Counted from the first letter of the stretch, positions 47,447 to 56,906 are shown. The stretch: DNA of 64,000 bases from JAXGQE01 sp040766585 (GCA_040766585.1 JAXGQE010000001.1:235101-299100); one strand, 5' to 3'. The notes: a model not told the origin generated them from the sequence alone. Numbers and translations are program-made.

Positions 47447-48501
47447 TCATGATAGTAAAGCCAGTTGTGCTGCAAATGCCTCCTGTGCCGACAGATAGTC
47501 CAAAATACGCCTGGGCAAGGAATTGATCCAGTTCTGAATACGCAGCAATACTTCATTGCTCAGAGCATCCAGCGCCCGGCCTTTGGGGAGAAATCTGCGA
47601 ATCAGTCCGTTGACATTCTCATTGGATCCCCGTTCTCCGGAACAATATGGATGGGCATAAAAGATCATGGTTCGCTTCTTCCCGGTATGATCGGGTCTTT
47701 CCATCTGAGATGTGAAAGCAAACTCGGAACCGTTATCGCTGGTGATCGACTTGAAGATCTGCGAAAACCGTTCCCCGTAGGTGCAAGCCATTTCATCGAG
47801 GGCCTGCACCACGGAGGCGGCCGTTCTATCCGCTAGCTTGACAATCAGCGCCTGGCGAGTCATGCGTTCTACCATAGTGAACAATACAGATCCTTTCGCT
47901 CGTGTCCCAAGCAATGTATCCATTTCCCAGTGACCAAACTCTCGCCGTTCGTTGATGAAAGCTTCCCGCAGATCAATACTGTTCTCCCGAGTACTCTCTC
48001 GGATGGGCGGTGATCTGCGCCGGCGCCGACGCCGTACCTGCAGATGCAGATCCAAAGGCTTTACTCGACTCAGACCCATGCGAATGGAGTATAGAGCGTT
48101 CTGGTTGTGACCGATGGGTGCTGCATCATTCCCTGCCGCCGGAGATAACCGACAGCAGCATCCGGGGACCACTTGTTTGTCAGAATCAAGTCCTCGATGG
48201 TCTGGAGCAAGGGAGTTATGTCAGCAAGTTTGTATGTGCGGCCGCAATTCTTGCGGGCTCTGACATACTTTTTCTGGGCTGAGTCCGCATAGTATACTTT
48301 GCGCACCTTCAAAAGAGTATCCATCTGGTCAACAGAATTACGCTTGAGCTCGCGATAGATGGTCGAGACATCCCGGCTCAGTGCCTGTGCAATGGCTGCT
48401 ACATTCACTTTGAGGGCTACCATGGCTTGAATCTGGCCTCGCTCTGTCTCTGAAAGATGTTTATAACATCGTACTTTTGTGGTCAAATGAGTTTGACTCA
48501 T
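47447..48501 (-). pseudogene. IS30-family transposase, frameshifted
   Basis: Two overlapping frames together encode a complete IS30-type transposase. The first (start 48501, RBS GGAGGTG, stop 48070-48072, 143 residues) has the N-terminal helix-turn-helix, LSETERGQIQAMVALKVN and IAQALSRDVSTIYRELKRN. The second (from 48172 or within, to 47447) has the catalytic core: HWEMDTLLG (first Asp), SDNGSEF (second Asp), and ENVNGLIRRFLPKG with the Glu. The frames differ by -1 in the 48070-48172 overlap, where the expected product would read RTLY then SIRMGLSRV. No clear slippery heptamer is seen, so a one-base deletion is likelier than programmed frameshifting. Confidence 0.8.
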
Positions 48502-48595
48502 AGGTCACCTCCGATTAATGTTTGTGTAGTAGCTACATTATATCTGAGTGCCTATGAGTTGTCATTTCTTATTGCACTTGATTTTTCAATTCAGC

Positions 48596-48608
48596 AGAAA
48601 TAAAGGCT
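48596..48608. repeat. 13-bp direct repeat flanking the IS, right copy
   Basis: AGAAATAAAGGCT, identical to 47208-47220. It lies upstream of the rpsF promoter, so the IS separates DUF951 from the rpsF operon without disrupting either. Confidence 0.75.
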
Positions 48609-48630
48609 AGGGATCTTTGCAGGATGGTTA

Positions 48631-48659
48631 TTGAACATATTTTAAAATAATGATATAAT
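48631..48659 (+). promoter_or_regulatory. Sigma-A promoter of rpsF-ssb-rpsR
   Basis: TTGAAC (48631-48636) and TATAAT (48654-48659) with a 17-bp spacer. The ~75-nt leader that follows has a CTTCG/CGAAG hairpin and a CCGA segment (48690-48715) reminiscent of S6:S18 autoregulatory leaders, though I cannot confirm the match. Confidence 0.75.
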
Positions 48660-48741
48660 CACTAATTAGTGATATATGGGTGTACTCAGCCCTGCTTCGT
48701 TTCGAGCGAAGCCGATAGTCCATGGGGAGGAGGTGAAAAGA

Positions 48742-49035
48742 GTGACACCTTATGAATCTATGTACATCATTAAACCTGATGTGGATGAGGAAACAACCAC
48801 AGCATTAGTAGAAAGATTCAAGGAACTGATTGAAAGCAATAACGGCGAAATTGTTAAGTTGGATAAGTGGGGAAAAAGAAGGCTAGCCTATCCAATTGAT
48901 GATTATACCGAAGGGTTCTATGTGCTGATGCATTTTAAGTCCGATGCAGAGATTGCAAAAGAACTTGAACGATTGCAGCGTATTTCAGATGATGTGATCC
49001 GATACATGACTGTGAAGCTAGAAGAAAAGAACTGA
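48742..49035 (+). CDS. rpsF: 30S ribosomal protein S6 (bS6)
   Basis: A 97-residue bS6: TPYESMYIIKPDVDEE, then GEIVKLDKWGKRRLAYPIDDYTEGFY. It pairs with S18, encoded two genes downstream. The start is GTG with GGAGGAGGTG upstream. First gene of rpsF-ssb-rpsR. Confidence 0.97.
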   Translation: MTPYESMYIIKPDVDEETTTALVERFKELIESNNGEIVKLDKWGKRRLAYPIDDYTEGFYVLMHFKSDAEIAKELERLQRISDDVIRYMTVKLEEKN

Positions 49036-49048
49036 GGTGTATTTTCGA

Positions 49049-49450
49049 ATGCTAAACAGGATAATTTTGATCGGTAGACTGGTAAAAGACCCCGAATTGC
49101 GCTATACACCGAGCGGCGCTGCCGTTGCTAACTTTACAATTGCAGTCGATCGGCCTTTTACCACTCGGCAGGGAACCAAAGAAACTGATTTTATCGATAT
49201 TGTTGCATGGCAAAAGCTTGCCGAAACCGTTGCCAACAATCTGAGCAAGGGGCGCCTGGTGGCCGTAGATGGTCGCTTGCAAGTCCGATCCTACGAAACG
49301 CAGGACGGTCAGCGGCGGAGGGTATCCGAGGTTGTGGCTGAGAATGTTCGGTTTTTGGACTGGCCAAAAGACAGAATAGACCAGGATATGGACCATCGTG
49401 ATGATCTTGGAAGCGAAATTAGTGTTTCTGATGATGATCTGCCATTTTAA
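49049..49450 (+). CDS. ssb: Single-stranded DNA-binding protein
   Basis: A 133-residue SSB. OB-fold MLNRIILIGRLVKDPELRYT to about residue 105, then a short acidic tail ending SVSDDDLPF, the peptide that recruits partner proteins. I start at the ATG at 49049; an in-frame GTG upstream is part of the SD. It lies between rpsF and rpsR as usual. Confidence 0.97.
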   Translation: MLNRIILIGRLVKDPELRYTPSGAAVANFTIAVDRPFTTRQGTKETDFIDIVAWQKLAETVANNLSKGRLVAVDGRLQVRSYETQDGQRRRVSEVVAENVRFLDWPKDRIDQDMDHRDDLGSEISVSDDDLPF

Positions 49451-49490
49451 AGCGTTAGAACCAATAACCTCGCGAATAGGAGGGTGAGTA

Positions 49491-49721
49491 ATGAGACGTG
49501 ACCGGAATAAAAGGCCCAAAAAACGCATATGCAATTTCTGCGTTGATAAAATAGAGCACATCGACTACAAAGATATCGGCAAGCTTAGACGGTATGTTAC
49601 AGAAAGAGGAAAGATCCTTCCTCGAAGGATCTCCGGAAACTGTGCAAAGCATCAAAGGCAGCTGACATTGGCAATCAAAAGAGCACGAAATGTTGCACTG
49701 TTGCCATTTACTTCAGAATGA
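49491..49721 (+). CDS. rpsR: 30S ribosomal protein S18 (bS18), zinc-binding type
   Basis: A 76-residue bS18 with KICNFC-type pair (CNFC, residues 14-17) and NCAKH near residue 51. These residues fit the zinc-binding C+ form; the B. subtilis protein has lost them. The rest (HIDYKDIGKLRRYVTERGKI, ARNVALLPFTSE) is typical. A terminator follows. Confidence 0.96.
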   Translation: MRRDRNKRPKKRICNFCVDKIEHIDYKDIGKLRRYVTERGKILPRRISGNCAKHQRQLTLAIKRARNVALLPFTSE

Positions 49722-49726
49722 TGATT

Positions 49727-49755
49727 GGAGCAATCCTAATTGCTCCTTTTTTTTT
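49727..49755 (+). terminator. Terminator of rpsF-ssb-rpsR
   Basis: GGAGCAAT pairs with ATTGCTCC around a 4-nt loop and is followed by nine T. Confidence 0.92.
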
Positions 49756-49845
49756 CTCATTGGGTAGGAATCGCTATCTGATTATCGAATAGTGCTAGCA
49801 TCGTAAGGTCTCAAAAAGAAATCCAGCGATAGATAGGTGATCGGA

Positions 49846-51729
49846 ATGATTATTCAGGTATTGACCCGAAATTGGATCCTATTTACCTGGGCCTTAGGAT
49901 ATTTGGTAATATTGGGTGTTTTTTCCTTTGCCATCAAACACTCCTATGCCAAAGATAAAGATGATGGGAATCCATCCTTGCAATGCTCGAATGAACCGAC
50001 CCTGACTGTTCACCAGATCCCTAGTCCTTGTGGGTACTACGACCGTGAGGGAGCCCGGGTGTATGGGAACCAGCTGTGGAATCAGTTTATAATCGATTCC
50101 CAATTGGACCCCAAAGATGTCATTCAGCTGACTGAAAGCTTTCTGCGCCAAAATCCTCCAAAAAAAGAGTTTCAAAGAATATCATTGAGTATGCATGGAT
50201 GCACAGTCCAGGGCTGCTTTATTGAAGATACTGCAAAAAAGGATAATGCCTTCATCTTCCTGGCTAAAGAGGGATGCCTCTTCAGCGACCAAAGCATGGC
50301 TCTGATGCTGATGGTCATCGATAATTTACACGATGTTCTTGAAAGCGCTGACTATGTCTTGAGACCCAAAGTGGCAGCGGAAATAGATGCCACCATTTTT
50401 CAGTGGTGCACAACTCATGATGTGTTTGTCCGAAAACTGAATGACAATCGCTATATCGGACTAATCAATCATCATCAGCTAAATCGTTGTAAATTGAACA
50501 AATTCAATGTTATGGATCAGATTCGAGCTATTGATATCGGGAATCGTGTTGCTCCCACAGTCAGCATTGGGATGAGCATTGGTGATCTTTCAGCCCTTGA
50601 ATTGGGTCTTGCGGCGGAGGATTCACTAGCAATTGCTTTGGCTCGCGGAGGCGATCAGGCAGTGCTCAAAGAAGGAGACAGTACCCGGTATTATGGAGCC
50701 CGTATCCACCTTCTCCGCAGTCGGCAGAAAGTCAATGCGCGAATGGCTGCCGATCGTTTTGCCAGCGCCATTGAGACAGCCGAAAGGGTCTTCATTGTTG
50801 GTCACAAGGCGCCTGACCTGGATGCTTTTGGGGCAGCGATTGCTGCATCCGTCCTGGCCAGAAACCAGGGTAAGGAACCGCAAATTGTCGTGGATGAAAA
50901 TGATCCATGGATTGACCGTTTGTCGAACCGGGTAATCCCGAAAGAAGCTATGACGGATCTCTTTATCACCTCCGATGAAGTGAAAAAAACAAGAAACGAG
51001 AATACGGTCCTGGTGGTTGTGGATACAAACAGGCCGCACCTTGTTTTGGATCCTGCTTTATTGGATTGGGCAAACCGTGTTGTGGTTATCGATCATCATC
51101 GTCGGGTGGATGAGGTAATCGATCAAGCAGAGTTTATTTACGCGGATCCTCATGCCTCATCGGCATCTGAACTGCTCATTGAATTTTTTCAGTTTAGTGA
51201 AAAGGCCATCACTTTAGAATCCTGGGAAGCCACAATCATACTTTCCGGGATTGCGCTGGACACCAAAAATTTCACTATCCATACAGGGCAGGCAACTTTT
51301 GAAGCGGCGGCCTACCTGAGGGAACAAGGCGGGGACCCCGTTATGATTCGTGAAATGATGCGGGATGATCTGTCAACATTCACCTTGCGAGCAGAGATCA
51401 TGCACAACATCGAGATTTACAATCACACGATTGCACTGGGATTTTGCAGTGAAGTGATTCCCAATGCCAGCGAAATCGCAGCCCAGGCAGCCGATCAAAT
51501 GTTGAATATCCGCGATGTGGAGGCATCGTTCGTGTGCTGCAAATTTGCTGGAGGCGTCTGGATCAGTGCCCGATCGCTGGGAGACATCAATGTTCAGAAT
51601 ATATTAGAACGGCTCAATGGCGGAGGCCATATGATGGGGGCTGGCGCTCAGTTGAAAGATGTAACCGTGGAAGAAGCAAAACAGAAGCTCATTCAAGTCA
51701 TCGATGATTATCTGAACAGGAGGGAATAA
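49846..51729 (+). CDS. gdpP: c-di-AMP phosphodiesterase GdpP (DHH-DHHA1)
   Basis: A 627-residue phosphodiesterase that breaks down c-di-AMP. The order is: one N-terminal membrane segment (about residues 7-29), a PAS-like region, a degenerate GGDEF domain (SIGMSIGDLSALELG, ARGGDQAVL), the DHH domain (GHKAPDLDAFGAAIAASV; VVIDHHRR) and DHHA1 (GGGHMMGAGAQL). B. subtilis GdpP has two N-terminal helices; I see one. The ATG at 49846 is chosen, AGGTG 6 nt upstream. Next is rplI, 1 bp later, the standard gdpP-rplI pair. Confidence 0.93.
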   Translation: MIIQVLTRNWILFTWALGYLVILGVFSFAIKHSYAKDKDDGNPSLQCSNEPTLTVHQIPSPCGYYDREGARVYGNQLWNQFIIDSQLDPKDVIQLTESFLRQNPPKKEFQRISLSMHGCTVQGCFIEDTAKKDNAFIFLAKEGCLFSDQSMALMLMVIDNLHDVLESADYVLRPKVAAEIDATIFQWCTTHDVFVRKLNDNRYIGLINHHQLNRCKLNKFNVMDQIRAIDIGNRVAPTVSIGMSIGDLSALELGLAAEDSLAIALARGGDQAVLKEGDSTRYYGARIHLLRSRQKVNARMAADRFASAIETAERVFIVGHKAPDLDAFGAAIAASVLARNQGKEPQIVVDENDPWIDRLSNRVIPKEAMTDLFITSDEVKKTRNENTVLVVVDTNRPHLVLDPALLDWANRVVVIDHHRRVDEVIDQAEFIYADPHASSASELLIEFFQFSEKAITLESWEATIILSGIALDTKNFTIHTGQATFEAAAYLREQGGDPVMIREMMRDDLSTFTLRAEIMHNIEIYNHTIALGFCSEVIPNASEIAAQAADQMLNIRDVEASFVCCKFAGGVWISARSLGDINVQNILERLNGGGHMMGAGAQLKDVTVEEAKQKLIQVIDDYLNRRE

Positions 51730-51730
51730 T

Positions 51731-52174
51731 ATGAAGATTATTCTGAAAGAAGATGTGAAAAAAATTGGAAAAGCCGGAGAGCTGCTTACAGTCTCCGACG
51801 GGTATGCTCGCAACTATTTATTCCCAAGAGACCTGGCTGTGGAAGCAACACCCAGTGAAATGAAAAAGCTGAAGCAGAAGCAAGATGTGAAAGAGCAGAA
51901 ACAGAATCGAGTGGAAAATGATGCGAAAAAAGCAGCGGAGAGACTGAAAGATTTGGTAGTGCAGGTCCGAGTCAAAGTGGGGGAATCAGGGAAGCTCTAT
52001 GGATCTGTAACGAACAAGGATATTGCGGATGCCATCAAAGATTCCACCGGTATAGACATAGACAAACGGAAGATTGAACTGAAGGAACAGGTGAAGACCA
52101 CGGGAGAGCATACAGCCCATATTCGTCTTCATCAGGATGTTGCATTTGATTTACGATTTCAAGTGTTGGAATAA
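51731..52174 (+). CDS. rplI: 50S ribosomal protein L9 (bL9)
   Basis: A 147-residue bL9. The N-terminal domain signature is VKKIGKAGELLTVSDGYARNY-like and LFPRDLAVEAT; a long helix (KQKQDVKEQKQNRVENDA) links it to the C-terminal domain. AGGAGGG precedes the ATG. Part of gdpP-rplI-lonC-dnaB. Confidence 0.97.
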   Translation: MKIILKEDVKKIGKAGELLTVSDGYARNYLFPRDLAVEATPSEMKKLKQKQDVKEQKQNRVENDAKKAAERLKDLVVQVRVKVGESGKLYGSVTNKDIADAIKDSTGIDIDKRKIELKEQVKTTGEHTAHIRLHQDVAFDLRFQVLE

Positions 52175-52194
52175 GGGGTCGGGAGGAAACGTGC

Positions 52195-54159
52195 GTGAAA
52201 TTTTTTTCAGGGAAAGATAAAGTATCTGCAAAAGTCCATGAAGGACCGAAAGAACACGATGAAGAAATTGAACAGCTGTTGAGAGAAGTCACAGCGTTGT
52301 ATAATCTGTTGGCCAACATCCATGGTACAGACCGCCTTGTGTTCAAGGCGGGTAAGTTGAATGCCATAGATGGTATGAAATCAGAAAATATTTTTCATAA
52401 AGTTTTAGCTTTGCAAAAAATTGTTTTTGAAGATCCAACTATCGATAAACTGCCGACCATGGATGAACTCCCGGGAATTATGGGTGAAATAGAAGATGAG
52501 ATATCCGATATGCTGGCACGAAAAGCGGTTGAAGAACGGCTGGAAAAAAAGATTTCCGACAGGATGCAGACCAAGCATGAAGAGTATCTGAAAGAAATCA
52601 AGATGCAAATCATTAAAGAAGAAAATGGTCCAGAGAATGCCCAGACCATGGCCAAATTTGACCATCTGAACACCCTTGAAGAGAAAAAACTTACGAAATC
52701 CCTCCTGGAATTTGTCCGGCCCAATGATTTTGGAGATATTGTCGGTCAGGAGGCAGCCATTAAAAGTCTTCTGGTGAAAATAGCATCCCCCTATCCCCAG
52801 CATGTCATTTTGTATGGACCGCCGGGGGTTGGAAAAACAACTGTAGCCCGCCTGGCTCTGCAGGAAGCTAAAAAAATGAGCTACAGTCCGTTTTCCGATG
52901 ATGCGCCATTTGTGGAAGTGGATGGGTCCACATTGAGATGGGATCCTCGAGAAGTGACCAATCCCCTGTTGGGATCGGTTCATGATCCGATCTATCAGGG
53001 GGCGCGCAAAGATTTGGCAGACGGTGGCGTTCCTGAACCGAAACTGGGGCTGGTATCGGATGCAAACGGGGGAATCCTTTTCATCGATGAGATTGGAGAG
53101 CTGGATTATATACTGCAGACCAAGCTGTTGAAAGTGCTGGAGGATAAGCGGGTTCGCTTCGACTCCTCCTATTATGATCCGGATGACTCCAATATACCCA
53201 AGTATATCCGTCAGATTTTTGAAGAAGGGGCTCCAGCTGATTTTATCCTCATCGGTGCTACCACCAAGGATCCATCGGAAATCAATCCGGCTATTCGTTC
53301 CCGATGCACAGAGGTATACTTTAATCCCCTGGAACCGAAGCATATTGAAAACATTATCCCGAATGCAGCGGCAAAACTGAATGCAGAATTGGACGAGGAT
53401 GTGGCCAGGACCATTGCTGATTACACGGTGGAAGGGCGTAAAGCGGTGGGAATCCTTGCGGATGCCTACGGGTATGCTTTGTACCGCAGCTACCAGAATG
53501 AAGAACGCAGTACCCAGCCCGTCAAGATTGTCATCGGAGATGTCTTTGAAGTACTGGAGGCAAGCAGGCTTACTCCAAACATTGAGCAGAAAGCCAGTGA
53601 TCGGAAAGAAATCGGAAAGATTTTCGGATTGGGTGTCTACGGATATCTAGGATCTGTCATCGAGATTGAAGCCGTGGCTTTTCCAGCCAAAGATGCAGGG
53701 AAAGGATCGGTGCGATTCAATGAAACGGCCGGTAGCATGGCCAAAGACTCCCTGTTTAATGCAGCTTCTTTGTTGCGCAGAATCGCCGGTGAAGAGATAT
53801 CCGATTATGATATACATGTTAATGTTATCGGCGGAGGGAATATCGATGGGCCATCCGCAGGCGTGGCCATATTTTTGGCCATCTACAGTGCCATTGAAAA
53901 GAAGGAAATCCCGCAGAGTATTGCTGTAAGTGGGGAAGTATCTCTCCAGGGTCGTCTGAAAGCGGTAGGGGGGATCTCTCAGAAAATTTATGGAGCCAGA
54001 CAGGCAGGTATCTCAAAAGTGTTTATCCCCAAGGAAAATCAAAGGGATATCTTTGAAAAACATCCGAACCTGGAAGTGATCCCGTTGGATACGATTGAAG
54101 AACTGATGAGCAGGATTTTTCATTCTCATGAGGATCTTCGGCAGGAGGAAGCAGAATGA
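52195..54159 (+). CDS. Lon-family ATP-dependent protease (LonB/LonC type)
   Basis: A 654-residue cytoplasmic protease. N-terminal ~190 residues are helical and unlike classical Lon. The AAA+ domain has YGPPGVGKTTVARLA (from about residue 204), an ~80-residue insertion before Walker B (GGILFIDEIGELD) and sensor RSRCTEVYF. The protease domain has the Ser-Lys dyad Ser554 (DGPSAGVAI) and Lys597 (GGISQKIYGA), 43 residues apart as in Lon. The start is GTG, poor SD but GGGAGGAAACG upstream. It overlaps dnaB by 4 bp, a placement shared with other Clostridia. Substrates unknown. Confidence 0.9.
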   Translation: MKFFSGKDKVSAKVHEGPKEHDEEIEQLLREVTALYNLLANIHGTDRLVFKAGKLNAIDGMKSENIFHKVLALQKIVFEDPTIDKLPTMDELPGIMGEIEDEISDMLARKAVEERLEKKISDRMQTKHEEYLKEIKMQIIKEENGPENAQTMAKFDHLNTLEEKKLTKSLLEFVRPNDFGDIVGQEAAIKSLLVKIASPYPQHVILYGPPGVGKTTVARLALQEAKKMSYSPFSDDAPFVEVDGSTLRWDPREVTNPLLGSVHDPIYQGARKDLADGGVPEPKLGLVSDANGGILFIDEIGELDYILQTKLLKVLEDKRVRFDSSYYDPDDSNIPKYIRQIFEEGAPADFILIGATTKDPSEINPAIRSRCTEVYFNPLEPKHIENIIPNAAAKLNAELDEDVARTIADYTVEGRKAVGILADAYGYALYRSYQNEERSTQPVKIVIGDVFEVLEASRLTPNIEQKASDRKEIGKIFGLGVYGYLGSVIEIEAVAFPAKDAGKGSVRFNETAGSMAKDSLFNAASLLRRIAGEEISDYDIHVNVIGGGNIDGPSAGVAIFLAIYSAIEKKEIPQSIAVSGEVSLQGRLKAVGGISQKIYGARQAGISKVFIPKENQRDIFEKHPNLEVIPLDTIEELMSRIFHSHEDLRQEEAE

Positions 54160-55502
54160 ATGATCTCAACGAAAAGATACCCCCACAGAATATTGAAGCT
54201 GAACAGTCGGTCCTGGGGTCCATTCTCATTGAACAGGATGCGATTGCCAAAGTGGTTGAAACACTTTCACCGGACAGCTTCTATCGCGATGCCCATCATA
54301 AGATCTACCGGGCCATGATGACCCTTTATGAAAAAGGGGAAGCGGTGGACCTTGTTACGACGGCGGAAGAGCTTCGCCGGCAAAATGCCCTGGATTCGTC
54401 CGGGGGAGCCACGTATCTTACAACTTTGGCCAATTCGGTACCAACCGCCGCCAATGTGGAGTACTACGCAAAAATCGTAGAAGAAAAAGCGGTTTTGCGC
54501 AATTTAATTCAAGCTGCCACACGGATCGTTACTTCCGGGTATGAGAATAAAGAAGATGCAGAGACCATTTTGGATAAGGCTGAACAGGTCATTTTCGATA
54601 TTGCGCAAAAGCGAACGGTCAAAAGTTATTCTCCATTGAAAAGCGTTTTGGTGGATGCATTTGATCGCATTGAAACATTGTACAACAACAAAGGCGGTGT
54701 CACAGGAGTTCCTACTGGATTTCGGGAGCTGGATCTGGTCACATCCGGTTTGCAGCGATCCGAATTTATTGTGGTAGCAGCCCGCCCATCCATGGGGAAA
54801 ACCGTCCTCTGTTTGAACATGGCTCGCAACGCGGCCGTTAACCACAATGTACCGGTGGTGATCTTCAGTCTGGAAATGGCGAAAGAACAGCTGGCGCAGA
54901 GAATGCTGTGCGCGGAAGCAGGTGTGGATGGCCAAAGACTGAGAACAGGGTATCTGACGGAGTCGGACTGGCCCAAACTATCATCGGCTTTGGGAAGACT
55001 GAGCGATGCTTCCATTTTCATCGATGATACTCCGGGGATCTCGGTGATGGAGATGAGAGGGAAAGCAAGGAGAATCAAGGCGGAGTTCGGTTTGGGTTTG
55101 GTCATCATTGATTATATGCAGCTGATGCAAAACTTATCCAGACGGCATGAGAACAGGCAGCAGGAAATATCCGATATATCTCGGTCGCTTAAGTCTCTGG
55201 CCCGAGAACTGGAAGTGCCTGTAGTTGCTTTGTCCCAGTTGAGCCGGGCCGTGGAGCAGAGACAGGACAAACGTCCGATGCTATCGGACCTGAGAGAGTC
55301 GGGCGCCATTGAGCAGGATGCGGATGTGGTCGCATTCATCTACAGGGATGACTACTACAATGCAGAAAGCGAAAAACCAAATATTGCCGAGATTATCATT
55401 GCAAAACAACGGAATGGCCCCACAGGGTTGGTGGAATTGTATTTCCATAAAGAATATTCCCGGTTTGACAATTTAGAAAGACACGCCTACGGACAAGACT
55501 AA
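54156..55502 (+). CDS. dnaB: Replicative DNA helicase
   Basis: A 448-residue hexameric helicase (called DnaC in B. subtilis). N-terminal PQNIEAEQSVLGSIL, linker, and the RecA-like domain with Walker A AARPSMGKTVLCLNMA, VIIDYMQLM and the arginine region LRESGAIEQDADV. No intein. The DUF721/DciA-like protein near recF is a candidate loader. Confidence 0.97.
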   Translation: MNDLNEKIPPQNIEAEQSVLGSILIEQDAIAKVVETLSPDSFYRDAHHKIYRAMMTLYEKGEAVDLVTTAEELRRQNALDSSGGATYLTTLANSVPTAANVEYYAKIVEEKAVLRNLIQAATRIVTSGYENKEDAETILDKAEQVIFDIAQKRTVKSYSPLKSVLVDAFDRIETLYNNKGGVTGVPTGFRELDLVTSGLQRSEFIVVAARPSMGKTVLCLNMARNAAVNHNVPVVIFSLEMAKEQLAQRMLCAEAGVDGQRLRTGYLTESDWPKLSSALGRLSDASIFIDDTPGISVMEMRGKARRIKAEFGLGLVIIDYMQLMQNLSRRHENRQQEISDISRSLKSLARELEVPVVALSQLSRAVEQRQDKRPMLSDLRESGAIEQDADVVAFIYRDDYYNAESEKPNIAEIIIAKQRNGPTGLVELYFHKEYSRFDNLERHAYGQD

Positions 55503-55548
55503 ATGACGAATGATAATGCGTAATCTACGAATATTATTCGCTCTAAAA

Positions 55549-55577
55549 TTGACATTGACAGTGTAGTCTGCTATTAT
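55549..55577 (+). promoter_or_regulatory. Sigma-A promoter of purA
   Basis: TTGACA (55549-55554) and TATTAT (55572-55577), 17-bp spacer, about 45 bp before purA. A second TTGACA lies at 55555-55560. Confidence 0.7.
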
Positions 55578-55622
55578 TGTATTGGTTTTTAATGTTTTTC
55601 AGGCTGTGGAGGAGGGATCGAT

Positions 55623-56906
55623 GTGTCTGCAATAGTTATTGTGGGGGCTCAGTGGGGTGACGAAGGAAAAGGGAAAATAACCGATTTTCTGGCAAGAACT
55701 GCGGATGTTGTTGTTCGGTATCAAGGTGGAAACAATGCAGGACATACGGTAGTAGTCAACAATGAAGAGTATAAACTTCATCTGATTCCATCCGGGATCC
55801 TCTATAAAGATAAGCAGTGCGTTATTGGAAATGGAGTTGTCATCGATCCGGAAGTGCTGATCAAAGAGCTGGATTACCTTCATCAGAGGGGTGTCAGCAC
55901 CGAGAACCTGAAAATCAGCGGTGGAGCTCATCTGATTTTTCCATACCATAAACTGCTGGATGCTGCAGACGAAGACCGCAAGGGCAGCAATAAGATTGGT
56001 ACAACCCGGAGAGGGATTGGGCCGGCATACATGGATAAATCAGCTCGGATCGGCATACGGCTTATTGACCTTTTGGATCAGAAAGTTTTTGAAGAAATGC
56101 TGACCCGGAATCTGGCTGAGAAAAATCACATGCTGGATAAGGTATACGGTATTCCTCCGCTGGAAGAAACCGAGATACGAAATAACTATTTAAAATATGC
56201 TGAGGTTGTGCGTCCTTATCTGGCCGATACTTCCCTTTTGATCCATGAAGCGATTCGCGATGGGAAGAAGGTTCTGTTTGAAGGAGCACAGGGTACATTG
56301 CTGGACATCGATTTCGGTACTTATCCCTACGTTACTTCTTCGCATCCTATCGCCGGCGGGGCCTGCATCGGGGCCGGGGTTGGTCCCACGAAGATTGATC
56401 GCGTCATAGGCGTCGCCAAAGCTTATACCACACGAGTTGGTTCAGGACCATTTCCTGCAGAGCTTTTGGATGAAACAGGAGAATGGATTCGGAAAATCGG
56501 CCGCGAATTCGGCACCACCACCGGGAGACCTCGCAGATGTGGTTGGTTTGACGCTGTGATTCTGCGCTATGCGGTTCGACTCAGCGGTCTTGACAGCATC
56601 GCTTTTACCAAAATGGATGTACTGACAGGACTGAAAACTATAAAGATCTGCAACGGATATATGTACAAGGGCGAATTGCTGAGAGAGTTTCCCCAGACAC
56701 TAACCATCCTTTCTGAATGCGAGCCGGTTTATGAAGAGCTCGAGGGATGGGACGAAGACATAACCAACATCACCAGCTACGACGATCTGCCGGTGAATGC
56801 GAAGAAGTATCTGGATCGGATTCGAGAATTGATCGGTGTGCCCATTTCCATCATTTCAGTGGGCTCTGAAAGAGGTCAAACCATCATCATTGATAAGATA
56901 GTATAA
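55623..56906 (+). CDS. purA: Adenylosuccinate synthetase
   Basis: A 427-residue enzyme that joins IMP and aspartate using GTP in AMP synthesis. Seen: VGAQWGDEGKGKITDFLA at the N-terminus, NNAGHTVV, RRGIGPAYMDK and the GTP-binding TTTGRPRRCGWFD. Start GTG with GGAGG. A monocistronic gene between dnaB and the tRNA cluster. Confidence 0.97.
   Translation: MSAIVIVGAQWGDEGKGKITDFLARTADVVVRYQGGNNAGHTVVVNNEEYKLHLIPSGILYKDKQCVIGNGVVIDPEVLIKELDYLHQRGVSTENLKISGGAHLIFPYHKLLDAADEDRKGSNKIGTTRRGIGPAYMDKSARIGIRLIDLLDQKVFEEMLTRNLAEKNHMLDKVYGIPPLEETEIRNNYLKYAEVVRPYLADTSLLIHEAIRDGKKVLFEGAQGTLLDIDFGTYPYVTSSHPIAGGACIGAGVGPTKIDRVIGVAKAYTTRVGSGPFPAELLDETGEWIRKIGREFGTTTGRPRRCGWFDAVILRYAVRLSGLDSIAFTKMDVLTGLKTIKICNGYMYKGELLREFPQTLTILSECEPVYEELEGWDEDITNITSYDDLPVNAKKYLDRIRELIGVPISIISVGSERGQTIIIDKIV

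Larger units (their letters stand above)
47221..48595 (-). mobile_element. IS30-type insertion sequence, ~1.37 kb
   Basis: Bounded by 24-bp imperfect terminal inverted repeats (47221-47244 and 48572-48595; 19 of 24 positions match), flanked by identical 13-bp direct repeats. It contains one transposase gene split by a frameshift and a GC-rich, hairpin-rich tail between transposase and left end. IS30 elements usually make 2-3 bp target duplications, so 13 bp is unexpected. Confidence 0.8.

Noticed and set aside
48070..48172. Programmed -1 frameshift in the IS transposase
   Set aside because: Overlap of frames is suggestive, but no slippery heptamer is visible, so a simple one-base deletion is the better explanation for now.
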